Assembly: GCF_000003815.2 (NCBI RefSeq)
Contig: NC_049983.1
Span: 5,997,276 to 6,061,275, forward strand
Reading direction: 5' to 3'
Length of the DNA: 64,000 nucleotides
Origin: Branchiostoma floridae
Taxonomy: Eukaryota; Chordata; Leptocardii; Amphioxiformes; Branchiostomatidae
Each line of letters opens with the position of its first letter. Position 1 is the first letter of the stretch. The translations under genes and the position numbers were made by a program. Below are positions 12,376 to 25,079 of this stretch, piece after piece. The notes below the pieces were generated by a model. It had not been told where the DNA came from, searched no databases, and saw only the letters and a list, made by a program, of their open reading frames with translations.

Positions 12376-13658
12376 CCAAGAAGTGTACGTGGGTCATTTG
12401 AATGAATATCCAATGCACCCCTGGCCTATACCAACATTTAGGTTATTTGGTCATAAAACCAGGGTACAAGAGCCCAAATTGTCCCTTTTTGGTCAAAAAT
12501 TGGCCAAAAAAATCACAAAGTTAAGCACTTTGTTGTACTTTATGCCCAAAGTGTTATTGAACCTGTATGGGCTTATGATCAAGGCACCTCTGTACCAAAT
12601 TTCAGTTCATTCGGTTTTTAAGAAAGAAGAAACATTACCAACACAATACTATGGTATGGCTGAAATATAATAAACAGTGCACTATAGTCCATTCCAATTG
12701 ACCGTGAGGATGTTTGTTGCCATTGTTTAGAATTGAAGTTTTGTAATTATATGTCTAGGACATTTGATACTTCAGAAATATTTTAACACTGTTTCAACAT
12801 TATAAATATTTCCCTAGTCCTGTAAAACTTTGGAAATATTCATGGTGTGGAATTGGATACTTCTAATGGTTTCTAAATAATGATAACAGCATTCTATCAT
12901 TATTTACCATTTTCTACCATTTTTCTTTTGTAAATGGTTCAGTGGGCTGGGAAGATAGCAATTCACACATCCTTGCAAAGTATGGTGGGGTGCCATGCAA
13001 CAATGGCCCACCACAAANNNNNNNNNNNNNNNNNNNNNNNNNNNNNNNNNNNNNNNNNNNNNNNNNNNNNNNNNNNNNNNNNNNNNNNNNNNNNNNNNNN
13101 NNNNNNNNNNNNNNNNNNNNNNNNNNNNNNNNNNNNNNNNNNNNNNNNNNNNNNNNNNNNNNNNNNNNNNNNNNNNNNNNNNNNNNNNNNNNNNNNNNNN
13201 NNNNNNNNNNNNNNNNNNNNNNNNNNNNNNNNNNNNNNNNNNNNNNNNNNNNNNNNNNNNNNNNNNNNNNNNNNNNNNNNNNNNNNNNNNNNNNNNNNNN
13301 NNNNNNNNNNNNNNNNNNNNNNNNNNNNNNNNNNNNNNNNNNNNNNNNNNNNNNNNNNNNNNNNNNNNNNNNNNNNNNNNNNNNNNNNNNNNNNNNNNNN
13401 NNNNNNNNNNNNNNNNNNNNNNNNNNNNNNNNNNNNNNNNNNNNNNNNNNNNNNNNNNNNNNNNNNNNNNNNNNNNNNNNNNNNNNNNNNNNNNNNNNNA
13501 CTGTATGCAAATGCATAAGGTCATTGACGCCAAGAAGGAAGTGCCAATCCATACAGAGACGTCTTTCTTTCGCCCGTATTGTGTCTCTCTCTTCACACAG
13601 ACTAGCACGACGGAAACAATCTACTGACCGAGGTCAGAGTCAAGAAACCTTTAGAAAG

Positions 13659-15966
13659 ATGTGGGCGAGTGTACAGTTTCTGGTGTTCATGGTTTCGGTG
13701 CCCGTAGCGTCTGCCTTAGGTATGCCATTTTGTTCTCGATGTTTAGGTGGGGTCACACATGCGTTTATATTCAAGTCCATTTGAGGTGCGTATGAAGCTC
13801 TTAATCTCTACCAGGCTCCACGGGTCACGGGGAAAATAGTACAAATTGGACAAATATAGATACATAACATGTCAGATGAGTTAGCTGACCGAGAAGTCTG
13901 GTTAGCGACCAGCTAACTCGTCTGACATGTTACCTGTTTACGTTTGTCCAATTTCTATTATTTTTCCCGGGACCTGTGGGGCCTGTGGAGGCATATACAC
14001 ATTTCACGCGCGCCATGATAGATCTAAAAGAGTTCAATGTGGCAAACAAAAGGCTGTCCATCATAATTAGCAGTTCAACCAATGATAGCCTGCCAATTAG
14101 GAAAGCGACCAATAAGTGAATGACTACAAATCCGTCAAAAATTTGCATTACTATGTTTTTATTTTGCATCTCTTAAGGGACTATGGGGTCAGTCTTCACT
14201 ACTCTAAATTGCTACATCTTTCGGTGCTTAACACTTCTTGTAATATTTATTACTCTATCTTGTATCATGAAAATTTGTGTGGTTTGGGGGGAAACTAAAT
14301 GGGACCTTATTTTAGAAATAAGTATTGTCTGTTGCCTCATGACCTCGTCTTNNNNNNNNNNNNNNNNNNNNNNNNNNNNNNNNNNNNNNNNNNNNNNNNN
14401 NNNNNNNNNNNNNNNNNNNNNNNNNNNNNNNNNNNNNNNNNNNNNNNNNNNCATATACTCCCATGCGTGCCTCATACGGACTTAAATATATACGCAGGTG
14501 TGACCCCACCTTTTGGTCCGTGTAACACCACCGGGTCTCATTCCATGATGCAACCAAGCGATTTGGAAGAGCGAATGACAAATTTTATGTCAAAACGAAT
14601 CTTTCTACGCTACGCTGTATGTGCTTTGCTGTATTTTTAGTCATGCTTTAAAGGTGGGGTCATAAGTGCGTATATATCTAAGTCCGTATGAGGCGCGCAT
14701 GGGAGTATTTGCCTCCACCAGGCCCCACAGGTCGTTGGAAAAATAATAGAAATTGGACAAACGTAAACAGGTAACATGTCGGACGAGTTAGCTGGGTCGC
14801 TAACCATACTTCTCGGTCAGCTAACTCATCTGGCATGTTATGTATCTATATTTGTCCAATTTGTACTATTTTTCCCGCGACCTGTGGAGCCTGGTAGAGA
14901 CTAAGAGCTTCATACGCACCTCAAACGGACTTGAATATATACGCATGTGTGAACCCTGTGACCTTTACATTTTGCATGACATTCTTATCATGAAGTCAAC
15001 GCCTGTTATACGAATTCAAATCGTAGCGAGATCGCAACGCGATCGCCGTCTGGAGGAAATGGGCGCCTAAGTTCAGCAAAATCGACTGACGTGATTCCCC
15101 AACATCTAATAATGAATTCGAATATAATTTAAACACTTAACTAAAAAGGGTGAGGCGCTATGATGTAAGCTCGTTTAGCAGATTAACATGGCTGTCGTGA
15201 CATACACAGGCCACGAAAGTAGTTCGTCCACTTTAATCTATTCAAAGAAAATTACGTAAGGACCCCAAAAGGGCAGTGCCACTTGCCCCATCGCTTCAGT
15301 TTCTGCTATAGATAAAGTCATTTTAAGCGTCGTGTATTTCTTTGTTCCTATGACAGAAGTTAAAGGACATTTTTCTGTGATCCAGCTTGCTTTTCTGATT
15401 TTCATAAACAAATGTATCTTTTTATTTGAAATTTCGACAGTGGTTAAAGAGTTGTTTCAAACTTGGTTCTGTGATTGCATTATATTACATGATTTACAAA
15501 ATTTCTTTTCACAGATGCCGGTATCCCCATTTCCGCGATTCTCGGTTTCGGCGGTGTCGGTGTTTGCTGGGTGTTCATGTGTTGCTTTTTTTGCTTTTGT
15601 CAACGAGGCGAACGTGAACGAAACGGGCCGACATACCCTACAAGACCCGTGCCGACTTATACCGTATCCCAGCACATCAGTATGAGTCCTACAGGAGTGC
15701 AGAACAACGCCTTTACTCCTGAGCAGCAACCCGCCTTCAATCCCCTGTACCCCCCTGCTTACAACCCACAAGCTTTACCCGTCGTTAGCTATCCAGCTAA
15801 CACCACTGCATATCCTCCCCCTCCCCAATACCCTCCCTCCTCAGCCCCACCACTATCCCCTCCTGCCGCCCCCTCCTCCCCACCCCAAGATTTCCCCCCT
15901 CCACCGGTTTACGAAGATGCTGCGAAATCGCCTCCTCCTCAACCACCACCACCAGACTCTCCCTGA
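13659..15966 (+). CDS. Small type I membrane protein with proline-rich PPxY-like tail
   Basis: Exons 13659-13719 and 15515-15966 join in phase 1 to give 170 residues. Residues 1-20 (MWASVQFLVFMVSVPVASAL) look like a signal peptide. Almost at once follows a single hydrophobic stretch AILGFGGVGVCWVFMCCFFC (about residues 26-46) with clustered cysteines at its inner end. The remaining ~120 residues are proline/tyrosine-rich, with PPPPQYPP, YPPAYNP and PPPPVYEDA, candidate binding sites for WW-domain proteins. The layout resembles Shisa/CYYR1/VOPP1-type adaptors, but there is no cysteine-rich ectodomain, so I do not assign a family. The 1.8-kb intron holds two foldback MITEs and a 100-N gap, and an extra small exon could be hidden there. 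The phase match supports the two-exon model. Confidence 0.65.
13746..14510. mobile_element. Foldback MITE, split by a nested insertion
   Basis: The left end GGTGGGGTCACACATGCG pairs with the right end CGCAGGTGTGACCCCACC. The arms contain further palindromes (AACATGTCAGA.. with ..TCTGACATGTT). Compared with the intact neighbour at 14653-14963, continuity is broken between about 13999 and 14452, and CATATAC occurs at both edges of the break. The interruption contains the 100-N gap, so its size is not known. Confidence 0.7.
14653..14963. mobile_element. Foldback MITE, intact copy of the same family
   Basis: This ~310-bp element is palindromic almost throughout. GGTGGGGTCATAAGTGCG at the left pairs with ACGCATGTGTGAACCC at the right, and the centre is GTTAGCTGGGTCGCTAACC. 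Related termini (AGTCTCTACCAGRCTCC) recur at about 16108-16250 and 42250-42330. It lies in the intron of the membrane protein gene. Confidence 0.75.
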
Positions 15967-17400
15967 GTGAGTGTTCATCCACGGTACGCCTGTATATGGA
16001 GCTCCATATGTTGAAGACACCGCCGCCAAGTCAGACAGTAGTACCTTCTTCCAGACAGTCGTCTTCGCACAGACGAACCGGCTTCACTCCACTAACCTTT
16101 TATATAGCTAGTCCCTACCAGACTCCATGGGTTTCTGGAAAAATACCAATGGTTACACTATGACCGGCCAACTCTGGAAAATTCTTCAGTCTATTTGGCC
16201 ACTTTGGGGATTTTGTTTTTCAAGTAACCCACGGAGTCTTGTAGACATGGACCGTACTTAAGCTGGGTTCGTATTAGCGCAACTAAATGACATATCATCT
16301 TAGACCAGCTGGCGTTGTACCAATCTAACCATAATGTCAGTTTTGAATTATGGAAGCTGTTTCAGCTATTACTAGTACCTCCAAGATCCAAATGCTTTTA
16401 CTTAAACTATCTATGCTGGAACTTCACGTTTTTTTTTTATTTACTGCTGAGTGTTCAGTTGTCAGCTAGAAACCTCGTTTCACTATTGGTAGTAATATTG
16501 ATCATAGTAATATCTTCAATAGGCTGTTCGTGGTTTTAAAGTGTACGTTGTCGCTGAATCCATTGGTGTTTCCTGACATTGTTTTGACTTATCTGGAATT
16601 ATACATTATACATTAGACAGCTGTACTAGCCACCGAGTGTGCTATGTTCAAATACAATTTTCATGATCATAGATGATGATTTTATTGCAAACTAGGCCAT
16701 GTTGATTTGATTATATGAGTCACATACTCTGGGGACCCAAAAACTGATGCAAGCGTGCGAGTAAAGAAAAGTTTAACAAATAAAATGTTGCCTCCATTAT
16801 GAAAACTAAGTGGTCAGGCCAGGAAGGTTGAACAAATGACTGAACATACAGAATATATTACTGTATATCGAAAAATAGATTCTTCATTTTTGACAATTTG
16901 ACAATTTACCCTTCAGCACATAATAATATGGCTACACACATAATCCAACCCACAAAAAAAAGACACACACACATTGTTCCCAATCACAGTTTCATCCACC
17001 ATTTAGCACATGAATGATAAAGGCAAGACACAAAACCACATTTGCCAACTATGATTGGTCCAATAAACTCCAGAGCAGGTTGTTTCAGTCAGGACCAATA
17101 CATGTCATACTGATTACTAAACGCACAAAACCAAAGTATGAGATTCTACCCAGGCTAGATATCACTAAGACAAAACACACCTAAATATACGCCACATTAA
17201 TGTATACAATAAATTTCCCCAATATCAAACCTGCATTGTCATTTGTGCTGAAAACACCATCCACACACAGGTAAAAAAATTGTTCCTGTCGCTTTCACCA
17301 AACACAAAAGCAAACTGTTTAACATACCTGTGCCGAACACCCTCACAACTAAACACCCCTGTCCCTGCATTATCCATACACATTGGGCCACAAAGTATAC
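15967..17400. other. Intergenic sequence with MITE fragments
   Basis: At 16108-16250 there is a weaker inverted-repeat relative of the foldback MITE family (CTACCAGACTCCATGGGT against ACCCACGGAGTCTTGTAG). At about 16695-16890 there is a diverged left half of the MITE seen at 2752-3184. No exon was recognised. Confidence 0.5.
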
Positions 17401-17419
17401 ATTTGTCTGAATGTTTAGC

Positions 17420-19375
17420 TTAGTCTTCTGCTGTCTGTTGTTTGCAACAGCATTTGAACGGGAGCATGATAAAATTACGTATCGCCCTGACACATGCCCG
17501 GGCCCGACCGCGGGCGTTTTTCCTCACTGCTTTGTCTTCGGCGTTGTTCTGTCCAATGTCATTCATGTCGCCTGTACCGTATTGAGTTTTGTCAGTGTCG
17601 TGTACTGTAATGTCACATGTGTCTTCAGTTTTTCGTAAGTCGTCTACACTAACGTCACATTCAGTCTTTCGTAAGTCGTCCACAATACTGTCAGTCGCAA
17701 TGTCACTTGTGTCGTCCACTACTACTGTCACGTCTGATACAGTCACAGTCTGTCCGTTGTCTGTCTGTCTCTTGTCCTCTTTCTCCTCCTTCTCCTCCTC
17801 CTCCTCCTCCTTCTCCCCCTTCTCCTCCTTCTCCTCCTCCTTCTCCTCCTCCTCCTCCTTCTCCTCCTCCTCCCCCTTCTCCTCTTTCTCCTCCTCCTTC
17901 TCCTCCTCCTCCTCCTTCTTCTCCTCCTCCTCCTTCTCCTCCTTCTCCTCCTTCTCCTCCTTCTCCTCCTTCTCCTCCTTCTCCTCCTTCTCCTCCTTCT
18001 CCTCCTTCTCCTCCTTCTCCTCCTCCTCCTTCTCCTCCTTCTTCTCTTTCTCCTCCTCTATCTCCTCCTCCTTCTCCTCCTTCTCCTCTATCTCCTCCTC
18101 CTTCTCCTCCTTCTCCTCCTCCTCCTCCTCCTTCTCCTCCTCCTTCTCCTCCTCCTCCTTCTCNNNNNNNNNNNNNNNNNNNNNNNNNNNNNNNNNNNNN
18201 NNNNNNNNNNNNNNNNNNNNNNNNNNNNNNNNNNNNNNNNNNNNNNNNNNNNNNNNNNNNNNNCCGATATTGCGACTCACCTTTGGAATTGCATTCACTT
18301 AATGTTGGAAGCGACATGTATGCTACATTGTCTATCGTAACTTATAAATGAGATATTATAAAAGAGTGATTTATCTATGAGAATTACATGGCTTAAAGGT
18401 CAGATAAGAGAGTAAAGATGGTTCCAAGTAGGTTCTTTTTTTAACCGCCTTGGTGTACCAAACACTACATGTAAATTAACAGATTTGAATGAATGAATGA
18501 ATGAATGAATGAATAAATGAAAGAAAGAAAGAAAGAAAGAATGAATGAATGAATGAATGAAAGAATGAATGAAAGAATGAATGAATGACTGAGTGAATGA
18601 CTGAATGAATGAATGACAACTGAAATGTCGTTATTAGACTCTCGTTATCAGATTCTCTACAGCTCCTTGTGACTCTACGAGCTGTGGAGAACTGAACTGT
18701 GTAGAGTCACAAGGAGTTGTAGAGAATGATACGGAAAGGGTCACTGAACCTTGAAAGTGGAACTCTAAAGAACTTTAGAGAACTCTTGAGAGTTATGTGT
18801 ACAATGCACAGAAATAGAGACGAGAAGAGACAGTTATTATGGTATGATAGATCTGATCGAGTGATTTTTAATGTCCCAATGGTCATCAGTAGACTAGACG
18901 TTTGGGGCATGGGATACCCCTGGCAGGTTCGTTCACCTGCCCTCCGAGAGATTGTAAATATGAGTACGAAATTACAACAATATAAGGATATAATTTATTT
19001 TATTTTAACAGGATTGCTATGTGCCACATGTTTAATGTCACGGCTTCCCCTTTGTAAATACTTCAGCTATGCAATGCTCTCCCAAGGGTGGAATAAAGTA
19101 CAAGAAAGAAAGAAAGAAAGAAATGAATGAATGAATGAAAGAATGAATGAAAGAATGAATGAATGACTGAGTGAATGACTGAATGACTGAATGAATGAAT
19201 GAATGACAACTGAAATGTCGTTATTAGACTATACACTCACAGGAACAGTCCGTACGTCTGCCTTATTCACAAACGGTCTGCCTAGCTCATTAACACACAA
19301 TCCACAGCCATCAGTGATACACCACATGGTGGTATAGCATTTGGGACATCTCAGGTGGAAGTTGTGGGTGTCCAC
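17420..19375 (-). CDS. Unrecognised cysteine-rich protein, paralogue 2, with Glu/Lys tract
   Basis: The exon 19375-19241 encodes exactly the same 45 residues as 11068-10934; the six base differences are all third-position silent changes. The last exon, about 18280-17420, ends with a tail AIRNFIMLPFKCCCKQQTAED close to paralogue 1. Between them paralogue 1 has about seven DNGQTV repeats, whereas here only one remains and a long Glu/Lys tract of GAG/AAG codons precedes it (about 18163-17780). That tract is broken by 100 N at 18164-18263, so its length and frame across the gap are unknown. The acceptor for this exon is poor (CCAAAG), and the sequence there also reads as a donor (AAG/GTGAGT), so the splice model is uncertain. 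No start codon was found. Function unknown. Confidence 0.5.
17776..18163. repeat. CTC/CTT-rich microsatellite (coding on the minus strand)
   Basis: This is a run of TCC and TTC triplets, partly a regular 9-bp pattern TTCTCCTCC, that ends in an assembly gap. On the minus strand it reads as Glu/Lys. Confidence 0.85.
18487..19230. repeat. GAAT-rich repeats flanking a ~480-bp insert with hairpin
   Basis: A GAAT-rich segment ending in GACAACTGAAATGTCGTTAT is present twice, at 18541-18640 and 19121-19230. Between them is sequence absent from paralogue 1. It starts with a hairpin: TCTCTACAGCTCCTTGTGAC (from 18654) pairs with GTCACAAGGAGTTGTAGAGA (to 18725). It ends with GGAATAAAGTACAAGAAAG, which looks like a retroposon-type tail. 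The insert lies in the intron of paralogue 2. Confidence 0.6.
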
Positions 19376-19898
19376 CTGATGAGGACAGAAACAAACATAC
19401 ATCGCGTAATCCTTACGTCACAAGCTATCTGACTAATCAAGATCATAGTCTGCCCAGGTCAAAAGATACAAAAAAATAAAGTTCTACTGTAGTACCAAGG
19501 TCACACACCAGGGGACCCAAAATGGACCTTGACCTTTGTCTTCCTAACACCTACCCACACACCGAAAATCATCGTAATATCCAGAGGTTCTTGAGTTATG
19601 CTGACCACAAATATCCGGAAAGACAGACAGACACAGACACATCGACAGACAGACACATCCAAAACTATATGTCCCTTTTTCATGGAGATAACTAGAGACT
19701 AGAAAGGCAACATTTTTTACAAAAATGCAGGATGTTTCACTCCCAATATTGAAGGCAGTATGAAACGGTGCCTTCAGAAATAAGATATTTTCTCCCCCTA
19801 ATATACTAACGTTACTTCAGTATTCATACGTTTCTCTCAGTTTGAGGCATCAATACAATATCTTCAAGTTGTATGATCAATATCATATGTACGATGAA
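19376..19898. other. Sequence between paralogue 2 and block B
   Basis: From 19690 it matches 11087-11340 of the other copy. At about 19500-19690 there is a short repeat ending in (GACA)n after AATATCCAGAGGTTCTTGAG; a similar motif with a GACA run occurs at 31200-31320. No exon seen. Confidence 0.45.
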
Positions 19899-20402
19899 TT
19901 TCACATATGACATACTTGCAACATACTTATGTACATGCACTGCACCTATCTCATATCACAAAAGTGAGGGAACTTATGATTTTACCTGTAACTAAATTGG
20001 ACATTGCTATCATTAACATAGTTTACATAGCAAATGAAAAACTACTAATTGCACCTCACTTATTATTTGTGGCAACTGATTCTTAGTTCATGTAGTCCGT
20101 GTCTTATGTTTGTAATTTTTAAATAATCTTATTATTCTGAGCCACCGGGGCTCAAAACACTCCTTGGTCAACTGAAATCCTTATGTCACCAGTAGATCTG
20201 CCTGGAAATTAATCTTAAAATTAATCTTAAAATCACTGGAGAAACAAACGCCGGGAAGCAATACGGACCATGCGGAAATAACATGTATTGCACAAATCAA
20301 GAAACAAACTTACATCACTCAGTCTCAGTGGTTGCTTGCACCTCCTACATTGATGTCCGAACTGTGGAGAAATCATTTCATCTCTTAATTTTCTTATGCC
20401 AA

Positions 20403-20829
20403 AGGCCATGTTGATTTCATTATATGGATGTCATCCCCTGAGAACCACAAAACTGATGCGAGCGTGCGAATGAAAAAGAAAGTTTGGCCCAAAAGTTGCC
20501 TAGATTATAAAATCTAAGTGGTCAGAAATGATTAACAAATGACTTCTTCTTTTTCTCGTGTGAACAAATCTCTGAAAACATGTATAGTATATACTTAACA
20601 CTAGATCCTTCATTTTTTGTTCTTTCGCATCTTCGTCTATGACCTTGGAATTTGACCTTGCCACTCTATGGCATTAGTAGGCATTTTTTGTGTGCAATCT
20701 ACGGCATATCTTTCCTCATTTGCATTTGTTTTGTAGCATTTATGGTTGAAACGTTCTATTTTCTAGAATAAACGGCCGAAAATTGATGGGCACTCGTATG
20801 TCATCCGTATAATGAAATCAACATTCCCT
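20403..20829. mobile_element. MITE, second copy (empty CACTA site at its left edge)
   Basis: Same element as 2752-3184. The uninterrupted AAAGGCCATGTTGATTTC at its left end is the empty target site for the CACTA-like element of block A. Confidence 0.7.
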
Positions 20830-23129
20830 AATAGACAATCCTTTGCGAAATACACTGCATCTAGATCTGTATCTGTATTTGAATGGAGTAAAACACCAGA
20901 GAACATAATATATAATAGAAATTAAGAAATCCAAGTTGTTTTTATCCATCTATGGTAACTGTAATGCGGCATATATGTTCAATGCGTGTGCAGAAAAAAT
21001 ACGCTGTGCCGACAATGTTCTAGAACAACATGGAGTTAACTGAAGCTTCATACTCATAGCTACTATACGGAATTGAAAAATGAGCTCTCAAAGCAAACAC
21101 TGCCTCTTCATTGTTAAACGGCAAAACCACAGCAAATATATTTTAAGTTTGAGTCAAAATAGATTTTGAGAAGGAGTGTGAATGTATGCCTATGGCGAAA
21201 TGTCACGAGCTCAAAGAAACAACCGACCAAACAAACTGAAAGATAAAAGAGGTTGGAATTCGGTATATTGGCAAACAAAGATTTCAGAACTTACCGGGGT
21301 GAACAGGTTCCTAACGGTCAATCTAACCGACTCCAAGTCCAACTCTTTTGAGAGGACTGCGGGCATTTTAGATATTGTCTGTCAATATAATTTTTTGACG
21401 GAAATACCTCAAATTATTTCAAATCTCACAAAATCTAGTTGAAAGATTCGGCACCAAAGAAAAATCGTGCGAACCCTAGCTCGAAGATGATTTGTGTGGT
21501 GGGCAACTCGACTGTGACGTCATAACGTTCCGATCTCTTTTCTGTTGCGTTCAGGTCGATCGCTGATTGGCTGAAAGTATGTGACATAATGACGTAACTG
21601 ACAAGGACGCTTGAATCGACAAAGCGCGAAGGACCATGGGAAACAAGGACGCCATACAAATACGTCATATACACGTAACAATGTGCTCGTCTCGCTTGGT
21701 AACCCAAAGCGTCGGCCGCACACGTCATTGTTTATTAAAGGTCAACGCAAGGAAAATGTATATATAACATCAACATGCTCATTGAATTGATTTTTGCCTG
21801 ATTATGACAAAGAGACTATTCTCCGGAAATGGTGAAAATGACGAGTAAGTGGAAAAAACATGTCGTGTGGTAGTTTCAGAAGTGACAATAGTTTTCAATT
21901 AAGTGAAACAAAATGAGGGATTTTGTGGACAACCAGCTCGTGGTATCCATTCTACACTAGTTATGATTTTATGATTTGCTTGACTGATCGCCCTTGCTGA
22001 ATTAATTTGGAGCTAGAATTGGATTTAACGTTATAGGGTTGTGTTGGTTGGAGAGTGGGGCTAACATCAAAGCTTCCGAACCATTTTAGATAGCCGTGTT
22101 GACTGTTGCGGGCTTTTCTTGCTAACGGTCGACACGTCTAGGTTGATGAAGTGATTCATTCATTGTCTATTTTAAGGCAAATATACTTGTCATTTGAACT
22201 TAACGCCATCCAGACACAGGTTAACAAACTTGCTGAACACCATACACACATAAGCGAGCATACCTGTCCTTGGTACTGAACAGTAACACAAGTAAACAAG
22301 CCGTTCCTGCACAGTCCATACACACGGGGAAGCATGTAACAATCCCTGGGTTCTGGAGTAAAGGAGGAAATGTGACGATTCTTCAGTTTTGGCGGGAAGT
22401 TTTCCCTGATTGCAGTTTGATGATGGGTTAAATAACATTGTTGTGTAAGCTCCGCTTCCCTACGGATGTCATATTGGAGGTGAAGGTATCTTTAGAGAAG
22501 GTTTGATACAAGGTGAAACAACGCAGTCTTTTTTGAGAGGCAACCAGATATAACCTGTGCTGCGTGGTGAAGAAGGTGTCGACTTTGAGACTGTATGATT
22601 TGGATTATAAAAGTTTTTTATTTCGTGTATATAATACGCAACTGCCTTTCTAGTGTGAGTCGGCTGCAATTATGTGACCTCCGCAGAGCGGCGTTTCAAA
22701 GTAGTCGTGAGAAGGTGATAAGCCGACAGTTTTTGTTTTAAATTTTGTGGCTTGTACCCTATACTAAAACATATTCGTTTTTGGTATTCCTGAATTGCAC
22801 TATATTTTATTTTTCCGCGTTGAAGGCAGTCACCTTGTAGCTATACAAATCCCCAAGGGCCAAATGTTTTTCTACCACAACAGAATGTGTGTTATGCTAA
22901 TGAGTACTTCAGTTGCCAATGACGAGACATAAAACTAGTCTCGTGATCGAAACGCGATGGAGCGATTTCATCAGTAATTGCAGTCGGCAGTTCCTCTTTC
23001 ACTTTTACGGCAGTAAATCCGACAGTTTCTGTGCAGCAGTCCTTATATCGTACACGTACGTAGTGCTTTTCAGTAGCTCCTAGCTGTAAGCAAATCCAAG
23101 TTGAAGACGGCGATAACGTTAAGTGGACA

Positions 23130-24949
<1,820 letters not shown>

Positions 24950-25079
24950 AGGTATATCCAAGGACCGTGGATTGATGAACTCCACAGCTGTGGACTTCAT
25001 CACTATGTTGATGAAATCCACGGCTGTGGATTTCATCGGTAGAAGGATGATGAACTCCACGGCTGTGGATTTCATCGAT

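Noticed and set aside
17589-18163. Plus-strand poly-Ser/Phe and Pro-rich frames.
   Set aside because: These are antisense readings of the Glu/Lys microsatellite; the conserved tail is on the minus strand.
18726-19130. 134-codon plus-strand frame with a hydrophobic segment.
   Set aside because: It lies in an intronic insert absent from the paralogue, ends in a GAAA repeat and matches no family I know.
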